A DNA stretch of 64,000 bases from Gammaproteobacteria bacterium (GCA_017425245.1 JAFOOX010000014.1:1-64000), one strand, 5' to 3'; positions 29,418 to 39,554 are shown, counted from the stretch's first letter. The notes: generated by a model from the letters alone, not told the origin. Numbers and translations are program-made.

Positions 29418-29948
29418 TCAGCGTCCGCCGGAGGCTTGCGTAGAACGGTGCAGGTAAATGGTCGTCGTTGGCGACGATGCAATTACCTTGCCTAGTGGGT
29501 CGAGGAGTTCGAGTCTGAGTTTATGTTCGCCACGGTTGACGTTAATTAGCTCAAATACCGGCTCGGCAGTTGGCTCGCTTACCACCTGGCCATCCATGCG
29601 CAGACGGAAGGTAAAGCCCTGAGGCACTTCCTGAGGAACGGCGCCACCGGCAACGCTGACGCGGCCGAGATTGTCACGGATGGTTTGCTGATTGTTCGGT
29701 GTGCGGATAGCCAATTTGAAGCCTTGCGGCTTGATGCCTTGAGACGCCGAACTGGGTAGTACGCCATCGTTGAGGCGCGGCACCACGTTTGCTGATTGCG
29801 GTTGAACCTGCTGCGATGCGCCGCGCACCGGCTTATCCGAATAGTGAACAACGCCGTTCTCATCGGTCCATGTGTACAGTTGACTGGCCGACACCGCGAG
29901 TGCCGACAGCGACAACAGAACCAACAGGGCCAGCTTCCTTACAGCCAT
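29418..29948 (-). CDS. DUF4124 domain periplasmic protein
   Basis: 176 aa from ATG 29948, with AAGGTG upstream; a GTG three codons earlier is possible. A signal peptide (LALLVLLSLSALAVSASQ) is followed by the DUF4124 core LYTWTDENGVVHYSDKPV. The rest is beta-rich with LRMDGQVV and HKLRLELLDPLGKV, suggesting an immunoglobulin-like fold. Function is unknown. Its place between glnA and glnL is conserved in Vibrio- and Shewanella-type genomes as I recall, and it may read through into glnL. Confidence 0.8.
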   Translation of the reverse strand: MAVRKLALLVLLSLSALAVSASQLYTWTDENGVVHYSDKPVRGASQQVQPQSANVVPRLNDGVLPSSASQGIKPQGFKLAIRTPNNQQTIRDNLGRVSVAGGAVPQEVPQGFTFRLRMDGQVVSEPTAEPVFELINVNRGEHKLRLELLDPLGKVIASSPTTTIYLHRSTQASGGR

Positions 29949-30038
29949 GGCTATCACCTTCTACAGACTATGATGGGACTATGCCTAACTATACGTTGGG
30001 GCGTCTGGTCTGTCACCGCTAATGGTGGAAAACGAAAC

Positions 30039-30064
30039 AAAAGCCCACGTTTCCGTGGGCTTTT
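30039..30064. terminator. Intrinsic terminator after glnA
   Basis: AAAAGCCCACG, loop TTTC, CGTGGGCTTTT: an 11-bp perfect stem with A/T runs on both sides. It terminates glnA on the minus strand and isolates it from the DUF4124-glnL-glnG unit, so those genes need their own promoter or read-through. Confidence 0.85.
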
Positions 30065-30095
30065 GTGATCGATCGCACCGGTTGGGCGAAACGAC

Positions 30096-31505
30096 TTACA
30101 CCGAGTAGTAGAGGTCGTACTCAAGCGGGTGAACAGCCATGTTGACCATCGTCCATTCCTGACGCTTCAGTTCGATATAGGCATCGATCGCTTCCTTCGA
30201 CATTACGCCACCAGTAGTGAGGAAGTCGTTATCAGCGGCCAAACAATTCAATGCCATTTCCAGCGAGTGGGCAACGGTCGGGATGTCTTTGGCTTCTTCT
30301 GGAGGCAGATCGTAGAGATCCTTGTCCATCGGAGCACCCGGATCGATCTTGTTCTTGATACCGTCGATACCGGCCATCAGCATGGCGGTAAAGGCCAGAT
30401 ACGGGTTGCAACCCGGATCCGGAAAGCGCACTTCGATACGGGCAGCCTTCGGCGAAGCCACGTAGGGGATGCGGATCGAAGCAGAACGGTTACGGGCGGA
30501 GTAAGCCAGCATCACCGGAGCTTCGAAGTGAGGTACCAGACGCTTGTAGCTGTTGGTCAGCGGGTTGGTCAGGGCATTGATGGCACGAGCGTGCTTGATG
30601 ATGCCGCCGATGTACCACAGAGCCTCCTGGCTCAGGCCGGCATACTTATCACCGGAGAACAGGTTTTTGCCGTCCTTGGACAACGACTGATGGCAGTGCA
30701 TGCCAGAGCCGTTGTCACCGACCAGCGGCTTCGGCATGAAGGTGGCGGTTTTGCCATAGGCGTGAGCAACGTTGTGGACAACGTACTTGTACACCTGAAC
30801 TTCGTCAGCCTTGCGCACCATGGTGTTGAATTTACAGGCCAGCTCGTTCTGGCCGGCAGTCGCCACTTCGTGGTGGTGAGCTTCAACAACCAGACCCATG
30901 TCTTCCATGGTCAGAGCCATGGCGTGACGGATGTTGTAACCAGCGTCAACCGGCGGTACCGGGAAGTAACCACCTTTCACGCCCGGACGGTGACCGAGGT
31001 TACCGCCTTCGATCTTCTCGCCAGACATCCATTTGGCTTCTTCGGAGTTCACCTTGTAGAAGCTGCCGGAGATGTCGGTGTGGAAGCGTACGTCGTCGAA
31101 GATGAAGAACTCAGGCTCTGGCCCAAACAGTACTTCGTCAGCGATGCCGGTAGAGCGGAGGTACTCGACCGCACGTTTGGCGATAGAGCGCGGGCAGCGG
31201 GCATAGCCCTTGCCAGTCGCCGGCTCAAGGACGTCACAGGTCAGGATAAGGCAAGGCTCGTCCGAGAACGGATCCATGACTGCGGTTTCCGGGTCCGGCA
31301 TCAGGATCATGTCGGAGTCGTTGATTGCTTTCCAGCCGGCGATCGACGAACCGTCGAACATTTTGCCGTCCTGGAAGAAATCTTCGTCGACGATCTTGGC
31401 CGGGATGGTGACGTGCTGCTCTTTACCCTTGGTGTCGGTAAAGCGCAGGTCAACGAACTTGACTTCCTTCTCTTTGAGAAGCTTCAGCACGTTTGCAGCG
31501 GACAT
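30096..31505 (-). CDS. glnA: Glutamine synthetase type I
   Basis: 469 aa, normal length. The dodecameric enzyme makes glutamine from glutamate, ammonia and ATP. Signatures are FDGSSIAGW, the metal-ligand region [27 protein letters not shown] (ATP site), NRSASIRIP, and the adenylylation loop DLYDLPPEE with Tyr near 397. It is preceded by a GGAGG 8 nt from ATG 31505, a sigma-54 promoter and two NtrC-like sites. It is divergent from bipA as in E. coli. Confidence 0.97.
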   Translation of the reverse strand: MSAANVLKLLKEKEVKFVDLRFTDTKGKEQHVTIPAKIVDEDFFQDGKMFDGSSIAGWKAINDSDMILMPDPETAVMDPFSDEPCLILTCDVLEPATGKGYARCPRSIAKRAVEYLRSTGIADEVLFGPEPEFFIFDDVRFHTDISGSFYKVNSEEAKWMSGEKIEGGNLGHRPGVKGGYFPVPPVDAGYNIRHAMALTMEDMGLVVEAHHHEVATAGQNELACKFNTMVRKADEVQVYKYVVHNVAHAYGKTATFMPKPLVGDNGSGMHCHQSLSKDGKNLFSGDKYAGLSQEALWYIGGIIKHARAINALTNPLTNSYKRLVPHFEAPVMLAYSARNRSASIRIPYVASPKAARIEVRFPDPGCNPYLAFTAMLMAGIDGIKNKIDPGAPMDKDLYDLPPEEAKDIPTVAHSLEMALNCLAADNDFLTTGGVMSKEAIDAYIELKRQEWTMVNMAVHPLEYDLYYSV

Positions 31506-31562
31506 CTATGTAAACCTCCGGTGTCGCAGGGTTTTTGAATAAGACAGAACTGGTGCAGCTAT

Positions 31563-31579
31563 AGCGAATTCTATGCCAA
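31563..31579 (-). promoter_or_regulatory. Sigma-54 promoter of glnA
   Basis: Minus-strand TTGGCATAGAATTCGCTAT has the invariant GG (31577-31576) and GC (31565-31564) separated by 10 bases, as in the -24/-12 consensus TGGCAC-N5-TTGC. Transcription would begin near 31552, giving a leader of about 45 nt before the glnA start. Confidence 0.75.
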
Positions 31580-31640
31580 GGCTCTAACTGGTTGTTCTTC
31601 AACAGGGCTTTGGCAGCTGGCATGGGCCGCCGTGGCGGAA

Positions 31641-31658
31641 TGGCACTTTACTGGTGCG
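31641..31658. promoter_or_regulatory. NtrC-like site, glnA proximal
   Basis: TGGCACTTTACTGGTGCG contains GCAC-N7-GTGC with both half-sites intact. It is centred about 80 bp upstream of the sigma-54 -12 element, an enhancer-type distance. Confidence 0.7.
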
Positions 31659-31661
31659 CGT

Positions 31662-31678
31662 TGCACCAATTCGATGCC
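31662..31678. promoter_or_regulatory. NtrC-like site, glnA distal
   Basis: TGCACCAATTCGATGCC contains GCAC-N7-ATGC, one mismatch from consensus. Its centre is about 20 bp (two helical turns) from the proximal site, allowing cooperative binding of NtrC dimers. The rest of 31506-31830 holds no gene. Confidence 0.6.
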
Positions 31679-31830
31679 CCAAAGTGAGGCCGGCCTCACG
31701 GCCACCGGTCAGGCGGCGTTAGCCTAGCGACTTTAGCATGGAGGAAATGTGATCGTCGCAGCACTATTTTGTGGGCAGCGGTCAAGCTACAATGCGCGCC
31801 GATTTTATAACCGCCAAAGGCGCCTCGTTC

Positions 31831-33654
31831 ATGCTGGACAAGATCCGTAATATCGCCATCATCGCTCACGTCGATCATGGCAAAACCACCCTCGTCGACA
31901 AGCTGCTGCAACAGTCAGGCACTCTGGCGCAGCGTGGCGAAGCCACTGAACGGGTCATGGATTCCAACGCGTTGGAGAAAGAGCGTGGTATCACTATCCT
32001 GGCCAAAAATACCGCTATTATCTGGCGTGATTACCGCATCAACATCATCGACACCCCTGGTCACGCTGACTTCGGTGGGGAAGTGGAGCGCGTGATGTCG
32101 ATGGCGGACTCGGTGCTGCTGCTGGTGGATGCCGTTGACGGCCCGATGCCGCAGACCCGTTTCGTCACTCAGAAAGCCTTTGCCCGTGGCCTCAAGCCGA
32201 TTGTGGTGATCAACAAGATTGACCGTCCCGGCGCGCGCCCTGATTGGGTCATCGATCAGGTATTTGACCTATTCGATAACCTCGGTGCCAGCGATGAGCA
32301 GCTCGATTTTCCGATCGTCTACACCTCAGCACTGATGGGCTTTGCCACCCTCGATTGGAAAAATCCGGGCGAAGACATGTCCGTGCTGTTTGAAACCGTG
32401 ATCGAGAAGGTGGCGCCGCCGGCAGCTAATCCGGAAGGCACCTTCCAGATGCAGATCTCCCAGCTGGACTACAACAGCTATGTGGGCGTTATCGGTATCG
32501 GCCGTATCAACCGCGGCAAGATCAAGGTCAATCAGCCGGTGGTGGTGATTGGCGCTGATGGCAAAAGTCGTCAGGGTCGAGTCGGTCAGGTGCTGACTTA
32601 CCTTGGTCTGGAGCGCACCCTCGCAGAAGAGGCCGAAGCAGGCGATATCATTGCCGTTTCTGGTCTGGGCGACCTGTTCATCTCCGACACCATCTGTGAT
32701 CTCAGCACCCCGGAGGCGATGACGCCGCTGGCTGTGGATGAGCCGACGGTAACCATGACCTTCCAAGTCAATACCTCGCCGTTCTGTGGCCGCGAAGGCA
32801 AGTACGTCACTTCGCGCCAGATCCATGAGCGCCTGCAGCAGGAACTCAAGCACAACGTGGCGCTGCGCGTTGAGGAAGGGGACGATCCGGACAAGTTCCG
32901 CGTGTCGGGCCGTGGTGAACTGCACCTGGGCATCCTCATTGAGAACATGCGCCGTGAAGGGTACGAACTGGCCGTGTCGCGCCCTGAGGTGATCACCAAG
33001 GTGGTCGATGGGGTCAAGCAGGAGCCATACGAGACCGTCACCGTCGATGTTGAAGAACAACATCAGGGGGCAGCCATGGAAGCCATGGGGCTGCGTCGTG
33101 GCGATTTGCAGAACATGGTGCCGGATGGCAAAGGACGCGTGCGTCTCGACTACATCATCCCCAGCCGTGGCCTGATCGGTTTCCAGACCGACTTTATGAG
33201 CCTGACCTCGGGCACCGGCCTGCTCTACCACACCTTCAGCCATTACGGTGTTGCCAAGGAAGGACGCATCGGCCAGCGCAAGAACGGTGTGCTGATCTCC
33301 AACGCCACCGGCAAGGCGCTGGGCTATGCCCTGTTCAACCTGCAGGAGCGTGGCCGCATGCTGATTCCGGCCAACGTCGAAGTTTACGAGGGCCAGGTGA
33401 TCGGTATTCACAATCGTGACAACGACCTGACCGTGAACTGTCTCAAGGGCAAGCAGCTGACCAACATCCGTGCCGCCGGTACCGATGAAAACATTCTGCT
33501 CACGCCGCCCATCCGTCTGTCGCTGGAACAGGCGATGGAATTCATCGATGATGATGAATTGGTTGAGATCACGCCGCAGAGCATCCGGGTGCGCAAGAAA
33601 CTGCTGACCGAATCCGACCGTCGTCGGGCCGGTCGTCAGTCGGACAGCGAATAA
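31831..33654 (+). CDS. bipA: Translational GTPase BipA/TypA
   Basis: 607 aa from ATG 31831 ([20 protein letters not shown]), not the earlier in-frame ATG at 31771. Ribosome-binding GTPase acting in 50S assembly and stress or cold adaptation. G1 [13 protein letters not shown]3 [14 protein letters not shown] and G4 [10 protein letters not shown] are intact. EF-G-like domains and the BipA-specific C-terminus ([15 protein letters not shown]) follow. Divergent from glnA. Confidence 0.96.
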   Translation: MLDKIRNIAIIAHVDHGKTTLVDKLLQQSGTLAQRGEATERVMDSNALEKERGITILAKNTAIIWRDYRINIIDTPGHADFGGEVERVMSMADSVLLLVDAVDGPMPQTRFVTQKAFARGLKPIVVINKIDRPGARPDWVIDQVFDLFDNLGASDEQLDFPIVYTSALMGFATLDWKNPGEDMSVLFETVIEKVAPPAANPEGTFQMQISQLDYNSYVGVIGIGRINRGKIKVNQPVVVIGADGKSRQGRVGQVLTYLGLERTLAEEAEAGDIIAVSGLGDLFISDTICDLSTPEAMTPLAVDEPTVTMTFQVNTSPFCGREGKYVTSRQIHERLQQELKHNVALRVEEGDDPDKFRVSGRGELHLGILIENMRREGYELAVSRPEVITKVVDGVKQEPYETVTVDVEEQHQGAAMEAMGLRRGDLQNMVPDGKGRVRLDYIIPSRGLIGFQTDFMSLTSGTGLLYHTFSHYGVAKEGRIGQRKNGVLISNATGKALGYALFNLQERGRMLIPANVEVYEGQVIGIHNRDNDLTVNCLKGKQLTNIRAAGTDENILLTPPIRLSLEQAMEFIDDDELVEITPQSIRVRKKLLTESDRRRAGRQSDSE

Positions 33655-33692
33655 CCCCCCGAGGTTGCAGCGCGGTGCAATGGAGGCCCGCA

Positions 33693-34589
33693 GTGGAGAG
33701 ATTGGTCGCGCTGCTCCAGTTACGGATAACGCCCGCCAGGGCGTTTCTGGCCGAGCTGCTGCCACAGATGTGGCAGCGCTGGCATCAGGACAAGGTCACG
33801 GTAACCGCCGGTTACCTGGCCTACATCACCTTGCTGTCGCTGGTGCCACTGGTGGCTGTGGCCTTTGGGCTGCTGTCCGCGTTCCCGGTGTTTGCCGAAG
33901 GCAAGGCGCTGCTTGAACAGTTCATCTTTGCCAATCTGGTGCCGACCGCCGGTGATACCGTGCGTCTGCATCTGTTGGGATTCGTGGGTAATGCCAGCCG
34001 CATGACCACCGTCGGTGTGGTGTCGCTGATCGTGGTGGCCCTGCTGCTCATCTCCAATATCGATGTCACCCTCAACCATCTGTGGCGCGTGCCCAAACGC
34101 CGCCGCTTTCTCGCCTCTTTTCCAGTCTATTGGATGGTGCTGACCCTGGGGCCGCTGCTCACTGGTTCCAGCCTGGTGCTGACCAGCTACCTGCTGTCGC
34201 AGGGGGCGTTTGGCGTGGAGATGCTGTCATCGCTGTCGCTGCAACTGCTGCGAGGCTTGCCATTCCTGTTGTCGGTGGCCGCTTTTTTCATTCTCTATAC
34301 GGTGGTACCCAACGTTCGCGTGCGTTATCAGCATGCGCTGTGGGGGGCGCTACTGGCGGCTTTGCTGTTTGAAGCCAGCAAGAAGGGGTTTGCCTTCTAC
34401 GTCACCCAGTTTCCCGCCTATGAGGCGATCTACGGGGCACTGGCCACCATCCCCATTTTGTTTGTCTGGATCTATCTGGCCTGGCTGATTGTGCTGATCG
34501 GCGCCCTGCTCACTGCCACTCTGGGTGAGATCCGGCCGCTGCCACCCGCTGACGTGGTGGCTGATGGCGATGAGGAGACCCAGCCGTGA
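33693..34589 (+). CDS. yihY: YihY/BrkB family inner-membrane protein
   Basis: 298 aa from GTG 33693, which has GGAGG six bases upstream; the longer frame starts at GTG 33675. Six hydrophobic helices of the YihY/UPF0761 family: [20 protein letters not shown] near the start, [17 protein letters not shown] in the loop, and [20 protein letters not shown] near the end. Once called RNase BN, now known not to be; its role is unknown. It overlaps dtd by 4 nt. Confidence 0.9.
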   Translation: MERLVALLQLRITPARAFLAELLPQMWQRWHQDKVTVTAGYLAYITLLSLVPLVAVAFGLLSAFPVFAEGKALLEQFIFANLVPTAGDTVRLHLLGFVGNASRMTTVGVVSLIVVALLLISNIDVTLNHLWRVPKRRRFLASFPVYWMVLTLGPLLTGSSLVLTSYLLSQGAFGVEMLSSLSLQLLRGLPFLLSVAAFFILYTVVPNVRVRYQHALWGALLAALLFEASKKGFAFYVTQFPAYEAIYGALATIPILFVWIYLAWLIVLIGALLTATLGEIRPLPPADVVADGDEETQP

Positions 34590-35023
34590 TCGCCCTGCTG
34601 CAGCGGGTGCGCAAGGCCCATGTGGAGGTCGCGGGGGAGACCGTTGGTGCCATCGACCAGGGGTTGTTGGTGCTGTTCGGGGTAGAGCGGGGCGATGATG
34701 ACAGCAAGGTGCAACGGCTGGCCGAGCGAGTGGTCTGCTATCGCATCTTCAGCGACAGCGACGACAAGATGAACCTGTCGCTGCGCGACGTTGGCGGCAG
34801 TGTGCTGGTGGTGTCGCAGTTCACTCTGGCGGCCGATACCCGCAAGGGATTGCGGCCGAGTTTCTCGGATGCCGCCGATCCAGAGACCGGCGAGCGTCTC
34901 TATCTGGCTTTTGTTGCGGCGCTGGCTGTGCTTGGGGTGACAGTCGCAACGGGCCGCTTCCGGGCCGACATGCAGGTTCACCTGATCAACGACGGCCCGG
35001 TAACTCTGACCCTGCGGCAGTAA
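34586..35023 (+). CDS. dtd: D-aminoacyl-tRNA deacylase
   Basis: 145 aa from GTG 34586, overlapping the yihY stop (GTGA). Dtd hydrolyses D-aminoacyl-tRNAs and glycyl-tRNA(Ala). Signature motifs are [17 protein letters not shown] (SQxxL) and NDGPVTLTL (NxxPV). The order bipA-yihY-dtd matches the enteric arrangement. Confidence 0.96.
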   Translation: MIALLQRVRKAHVEVAGETVGAIDQGLLVLFGVERGDDDSKVQRLAERVVCYRIFSDSDDKMNLSLRDVGGSVLVVSQFTLAADTRKGLRPSFSDAADPETGERLYLAFVAALAVLGVTVATGRFRADMQVHLINDGPVTLTLRQ

Positions 35024-35026
35024 GCC

Positions 35027-35437
35027 TCAGGCTGAGACAGGCGGGCGCCAGCGCCAAGCGATGACAAAGGGGTAGCGCTGTGGCCGGCGGGCACGCCACC
35101 AGCCACGCAGCGTTAGCATCATCATCAGTTGCAGCAGTCCACCTGCTGCTAGCGGCCCTGCTGCGGGCACAAACCAGACGCCGATGGCGGCACACAGCAT
35201 GGTCAACTGAAAGCTCAGCAACTGGAACGCTGGCCGTGATAGCCGCGGCCAGCGGCGGGCGCTGGCCAGCCACAGCAGCAGCGGTCCGGCCAGTGGCAGC
35301 AGTCCGCTGGCAAAGGCGAGGCGGCGCTGAGTGCGTGCAGTCAACGGCAATGGCTGGCGACGGCTGGTAACCTCAGGCGCTGTGGCCTCTGCTGGACTGG
35401 CGAGAATGGTACTGGCATTAATAGCGGTGGTGGTCAT
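35027..35437 (-). CDS. Small membrane protein of unknown function
   Basis: 136 aa from ATG 35437, chosen over 35473 because GAGGGA lies about 8 nt upstream. The N-terminal 45 residues are polar. Three hydrophobic segments follow (LAFASGLLPLAGPLLLWLA, LLSFQLTMLCAAIGVWFVPA, and PLAAGGLLQLMMMLTLRGW), then a basic end. It is convergent with dtd, 3 bp apart. I do not recognise the family; it faintly recalls DUF4870-type proteins. Confidence 0.6.
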   Translation of the reverse strand: MTTTAINASTILASPAEATAPEVTSRRQPLPLTARTQRRLAFASGLLPLAGPLLLWLASARRWPRLSRPAFQLLSFQLTMLCAAIGVWFVPAAGPLAAGGLLQLMMMLTLRGWWRARRPQRYPFVIAWRWRPPVSA

Positions 35438-35568
35438 CTGCAGATCCCTCTTCACGGTGCGCGCAAGCTCCATTGCGCGCCGCTACTTTAACGCCAATGC
35501 CGGTAGGCCCCAAGGGGGCCAGGCCGGCGTTGGTGTAAGAGATCGCTGATTGTGGCTGTGCGTTGCTG

Positions 35569-36459
35569 CTAGCGGTTGACGCCGCGAATGATGGCGGCCA
35601 GCAGTTCATCGGCTTCGAACTTGGTCAGAGCCTCATTGGCGCCGATCTCCCGGGCCCGATCGAGGCTGATCTGGCTCGATAGTGAGGTGTGGAGAATGAT
35701 ATAGGCGCCACGCAGTTTGGGATCACGACGGACCGCTTCGGTCAGGTGGTAGCCATCCATGCGCGGCATCTCGATGTCACTGACGATGATGCCGATGGGT
35801 GATCCCTCGCTCGCCATCTGTTCGAGGAAATGCAACGCTTCCTCGCCGTCATTGGCCATGAAATAGGGCACCTTGTGGGCGTCGAGGGCAGCGGCAATCT
35901 GGTTGCGTGCCACTCGCGAGTCATCGACCAGCATCACCCCTTTACGCGCCAGAGACTCGCGCAACTCTTCATCCACCACCAGCTGGCCACGGCCTTTTTG
36001 CGGCTCGATCTCCTCTAGAACCCGCTCGATATCGATAATTTCGACCAGTTGATCATTAATACGTAGCACCCCGGTGATATAAGCGTTGCGGCCCAAGCTG
36101 CGCGGCGGCGGGGCGATCTCACGCCAGTCCACTTCATGGATGCGGTCAATGCTGCGCACCACAAAGCCGGTTTTGCGCCGGCTGAACTCGGTGATGATGA
36201 TGTGGCACTGTTTGCGCTCTTCGGCGGTCGGCGCCGCATAGCCGATGGCCCGGGCCAGATCGACGACGGCCAAGGTTTCGCCTCGCAGGGTAGCGGCCCC
36301 AAGCACCGCACTATGGCTGTGGGGAAGTTGGGTCAGGTTCTGCATGGGGACGATTTCACGCACCTTGAGGGTGGCAATGGCAAAGCGTTGTGGCCCCAAT
36401 AAGTGGAAGAGCAGCATCCCCTGATGGTTGTTGTCCTGTTGCATGTCTGAAGCACCCAT
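35569..36459 (-). CDS. cheV: Chemotaxis protein CheV (CheW-receiver fusion)
   Basis: 296 aa from ATG 36459; ATG 36444 (MQQDNNHQG) is also possible. CheV couples chemoreceptors to CheA and its receiver domain tunes adaptation. The CheW-like domain covers about 10-155 (FAIATLKVREIVPM, AATLRGETLAVVDLARAIG). The receiver domain covers about 170-295, with acidic pair VDDSR, phospho-acceptor D in VSDIEMPRMDG and LTKFEADEL. It fits the polar flagellum implied by motX. It stands apart from other che genes. Confidence 0.92.
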   Translation of the reverse strand: MGASDMQQDNNHQGMLLFHLLGPQRFAIATLKVREIVPMQNLTQLPHSHSAVLGAATLRGETLAVVDLARAIGYAAPTAEERKQCHIIITEFSRRKTGFVVRSIDRIHEVDWREIAPPPRSLGRNAYITGVLRINDQLVEIIDIERVLEEIEPQKGRGQLVVDEELRESLARKGVMLVDDSRVARNQIAAALDAHKVPYFMANDGEEALHFLEQMASEGSPIGIIVSDIEMPRMDGYHLTEAVRRDPKLRGAYIILHTSLSSQISLDRAREIGANEALTKFEADELLAAIIRGVNR

Positions 36460-36513
36460 AACTGCGATCATTCAGCGATGGTCAATAGCATAATCGACCA
36501 GCAGTCACTGTGG

Positions 36514-37203
36514 TTATGGGCCGCCGGGATCGGAGTTGCGGGTTGCGCTTAGGATCACGTTCGCGTAGCCCTTGACGCCATCAAGACGTGGGATCAGCCC
36601 GGTGCGCTGGTAGAACAGGTTGAGCAGCCGATCGAGTTCGCTCTGATCGGCGGGCAACAGGTTGGCCACCAGCCGCCCCCCTGGGCGCAGTCGGGCCATG
36701 GCGGTGGGCCACAGGTCGGGTTCACGCAACAGCGGCGGCAGGCCAAGATCGATACCGATGTCGATGATCAGCAGATCATGGTCCTGCGGCTGCAGCGGCA
36801 GCAGATCGGCGGCATCCCCCTCCACAATGTGGTGATGATGGTCGCGGGCGAAATGCTCCTCGAACAGGCGGATGACATTGGCGCTGCGCTCGATCAAGGT
36901 GTAGCGGCTGAGCAGGTGGTGCTGGCTGAGGTAGTTCAAGGTAGTGCCGCCGCCCAGCCCCAGTTCCAACACCCTTTCAATGCGCAGACCGCCGGCCTGG
37001 GCTGCACACAGCAGGCTGTGCTGATGGGGCAGCAATGGCCGCTGCGGATAACGGCGATCCACGGCGCTCTGCAGGATGCCGTTGCGCTCCAGCCAGCGAT
37101 AGCGGCTGTTCTGCCACACCGCCAACCGTTCACCGTCGTCGCACAGCAGGGCCAACAGCTGGTTTTCCTCACCCTCGATGGCAATCGGTAGTTGACGGGT
37201 CAC
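36514..37203 (-). CDS. Spermidine-synthase-like methyltransferase-fold protein
   Basis: 229 aa. The core resembles SpeE-family Rossmann enzymes: VLELGLGGGTTLNYL near 78-92, YTLIERSANVIRLFEEHF, GDAADLLPLQ and HDLLIIDIGID. It is shorter than true spermidine synthases and lacks the clear N-terminal beta domain, so it is probably a SpeE-like protein of unassigned substrate. It faces the divergent fabY-like gene across 63 bp. Confidence 0.7.
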   Translation of the reverse strand: MTRQLPIAIEGEENQLLALLCDDGERLAVWQNSRYRWLERNGILQSAVDRRYPQRPLLPHQHSLLCAAQAGGLRIERVLELGLGGGTTLNYLSQHHLLSRYTLIERSANVIRLFEEHFARDHHHHIVEGDAADLLPLQPQDHDLLIIDIGIDLGLPPLLREPDLWPTAMARLRPGGRLVANLLPADQSELDRLLNLFYQRTGLIPRLDGVKGYANVILSATRNSDPGGP

Positions 37204-37266
37204 GTCAGATCCTCACACTGGTGACAGCCACGGCCTTGAAGGCCGCCTTGTGGTAGTGAATACATC

Positions 37267-38196
37267 ATGTTTCGCATGTTGATCCCCAAGACCGACGCCG
37301 AATGGCAACAATACTACAGCTTTCGCTGGTCGATTCTGCGCAAGCCGCAAGGCCGCCCCGAAGGATCGGAGCGTGATGAGTTCGAGCCCTACGCCCATCA
37401 CCGCATGTTGATCGACGAGAATGGCCGCACCTGCGCAGTGGGTCGGCTCTATCAGCTATCGGCCGATGAAGCCCAGATCCGCCATGTAGCAGTAGACCCG
37501 GATCGGCGTGGCGTAGGTCTGGGTACGCGCTTGATCGAGGCACTGGAGGCCCAGGCGCGAGAGTTGGGGGTTAAGCGTATTGTGATGAGCGCCCGTGCCC
37601 AATCTATCCCATTCTTTGCCAGCCTCGGCTACGAGCCTGTAGGTGATGAACCGACCCATTTCGGGCGTATTCAACATCAGCAGATGATCAAGATGTTGCC
37701 ACCGCTGACCTCGATGGAGCGTCATCAGCAATGGTGTCAGGATCTCGAAGCCCATCTGCTGGAAACCAACCCGTTGGCCTCACCGCTCTGTCTGCGCGTT
37801 AACGGCTATACTGCTGGCCGGTTGGAACTGCGGGCGCCTGCGGTGGTGGGCGATAGCCACGGGCTATTTGCCGGGTCGGCTTTTACTTTGGCCACGCTAA
37901 CCGGCTATGGATTGATCTGGCTATTGGCGCGTAGCGCCGACCTGCTGGTGGATATCCGTCTTGAGCAGGGCCAAATCTGGATGGAGGCGCCGCTGCTGGG
38001 CGAGCCGCTGGCTCGAGTGCAGCGTGGTGAAGTCGGGGTGCCACTGATCAAGGTGTTGCGTGCTGGTGGTGGGCGAGTGCCGGCGCAGGTGTCGATCGTC
38101 GGTAGCGATGGTGGCTTGTGGCTGTTTTCCGGCAATTACCAAGTGCGGGTGACCGGAACGGGCCAGCCAGACGGCGAACAAAAAACCCGGCCTTAG
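37267..38196 (+). CDS. Bifunctional GNAT acetyltransferase / thioesterase (FabY/YiiD-like)
   Basis: 309 aa. The N-terminal GNAT domain (about 1-145) has HVAVDPDRRGVGLGTRLIEAL as its acetyl-CoA loop (quoted in part: RRGVGLGT). The C-terminal YiiD_C hotdog-like thioesterase domain (about 155-300) includes RVNGYTAGRLELRAP and FAGSAFTLATLTGYGLIW. In E. coli yiiD (fabY) is next to dtd and can start fatty acid synthesis. Here three minus-strand genes lie between dtd and this gene. The stop codon lies inside a terminator hairpin. Confidence 0.85.
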   Translation: MFRMLIPKTDAEWQQYYSFRWSILRKPQGRPEGSERDEFEPYAHHRMLIDENGRTCAVGRLYQLSADEAQIRHVAVDPDRRGVGLGTRLIEALEAQARELGVKRIVMSARAQSIPFFASLGYEPVGDEPTHFGRIQHQQMIKMLPPLTSMERHQQWCQDLEAHLLETNPLASPLCLRVNGYTAGRLELRAPAVVGDSHGLFAGSAFTLATLTGYGLIWLLARSADLLVDIRLEQGQIWMEAPLLGEPLARVQRGEVGVPLIKVLRAGGGRVPAQVSIVGSDGGLWLFSGNYQVRVTGTGQPDGEQKTRP

Positions 38197-38204
38197 CCGG
38201 GTTG
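38183..38204 (+). terminator. Terminator overlapping the fabY-like stop codon
   Basis: AACCCGGC, loop CTTA, GCCGGGTT followed by GTTTG, preceded by an A-run. The stop TAG straddles the loop and the descending stem. It serves the fabY-like gene and, read from the other strand with its A-run as U-run, also panD. Confidence 0.75.
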
Positions 38205-38224
38205 TTTGTGGGTGGGGCAGGGGC

Positions 38225-38605
38225 TCAGGCCACCTGCACCGGGATCGCCTTGCTGGTGCGCACGATGTTGTTGCTGGCATCGCAATAGACGAGGCTCGGC
38301 TTGAACACCTGGGCTTCAGCCGCCGACAGGCCGACGTAGGCACAGATGATCACGCGGTGGCCAACACCTGCCTTGTGGGCGGCGGCACCGTTGACGGAGA
38401 TGATGTGGCTGCCACGTTCGCCAGCGATGGCGTAGGTGGTGAAGCGCTCACCATTGTCGATGTTGTAGATCTGGATCTGCTCGTATTCGAGGATCCCGGC
38501 CGCGTCCAGCAGATCCTGGTCAATGGCGCAGGAGCCTTCATATTCCAGCACCGCGTGGGTGACGCGGGCCTGGTGCAGTTTGCCCTTAAGCATGGTGATC
38601 TGCAT
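38225..38605 (-). CDS. panD: Aspartate 1-decarboxylase
   Basis: 126 aa from ATG 38605 ([18 protein letters not shown]). PanD makes beta-alanine for pantothenate and matures by self-cleavage to a pyruvoyl enzyme. The cleavage site is EYEGSCAID, Gly24-Ser25, intact. The catalytic-region [17 protein letters not shown] follows. Last gene of the minus-strand pan operon; 82 bp separates it from panC. Confidence 0.96.
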   Translation of the reverse strand: MQITMLKGKLHQARVTHAVLEYEGSCAIDQDLLDAAGILEYEQIQIYNIDNGERFTTYAIAGERGSHIISVNGAAAHKAGVGHRVIICAYVGLSAAEAQVFKPSLVYCDASNNIVRTSKAIPVQVA

Positions 38606-38687
38606 GAGCACCTCGTTCATTCAGCCAGTAGCACAGCTAGCACATCGGCGCCAGCCAACGCAAAAGAGGGCGAATTCTAGCCCAATG

Positions 38688-39545
38688 TCAATGGCGAGAC
38701 AACGCTACGACGGTGTTGTCAATCAGCCGGGCGGCGCCGAGCCATGCGGCCATCAGGATCACCGCCTCCCTGCTTTGACCAGAAAGTGGCTCCAGGGTTT
38801 CCGCATCGACGATATCTATGACATCCGTACGGAAGCCGTTGGCGTCCAGTTCAGCGCGGGCGGCCTCGCTGAGGGCGACAAGATCAGCGCCGGCTCTGGC
38901 GATTTCGGCTGCCAGCTGAGCCATCACCTTGGCCAGCAGTGGCGCCCTCTGGCGCTCGTCGGCGGTGAGATAGCCGTTGCGCGATGACAGCGCCAGGCCA
39001 TCGCTGGCGCGCACCGTCGGTACGCCGATGATCTGGATCGGGTAGCCCAGATCGCTGGTCATGCGCCGCAGCAGCGCCAGTTGCTGGTAATCCTTCTGGC
39101 CGAAGCAGGCGACATCCGGCTGGACGAGATTAAACAGCTTGCTGACGATAGTGGCCACACCGCGAAAATGGCCGGGGCGGGCGGCACCTTCCAGGATGCT
39201 GCCGAGCTCAGGTACCTCGACAAAGGTGTGGCTGGCCATCGGCCGTGGGTAGATGGTCTCCACCGTTGGCAGGAACAGCAGATCGGCGCCGGCATCGCGC
39301 AGCAGCGCCGCATCCTGCTCCTCGGTGCGCGGGTAGCGGGCCAGATCCTCGGCACGGTCGAACTGCATGGGGTTAACGAAGATGCTGACCACCACCTTGT
39401 CGGCGTGACGGCGCGCTTCGCGCACCAGGGTCAGGTGGCCCTCATGCAGGTTGCCCATGGTCGGCACAAAGCCGATGGTGCGGCCTTCGCGGCGCCAGGC
39501 GCGCAGCAGGGCGCGCAGATCGGCAATGGCACTGATGGTTTGCAT
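38688..39545 (-). CDS. panC: Pantothenate synthetase
   Basis: 285 aa. It condenses pantoate and beta-alanine with ATP. The HIGH-like [16 protein letters not shown] near 25-40, [34 protein letters not shown] and the KMSKS-like ALSSRNGYL are all present. It follows panB by 9 bp. Confidence 0.97.
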   Translation of the reverse strand: MQTISAIADLRALLRAWRREGRTIGFVPTMGNLHEGHLTLVREARRHADKVVVSIFVNPMQFDRAEDLARYPRTEEQDAALLRDAGADLLFLPTVETIYPRPMASHTFVEVPELGSILEGAARPGHFRGVATIVSKLFNLVQPDVACFGQKDYQQLALLRRMTSDLGYPIQIIGVPTVRASDGLALSSRNGYLTADERQRAPLLAKVMAQLAAEIARAGADLVALSEAARAELDANGFRTDVIDIVDAETLEPLSGQSREAVILMAAWLGAARLIDNTVVALSRH

Positions 39546-39554
39546 CGGCTGACC

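Noticed and set aside
30129-31538. 469-codon plus-strand frame opposite glnA
   Set aside because: It mirrors glnA codon for codon, an effect of codon bias in a highly expressed gene.
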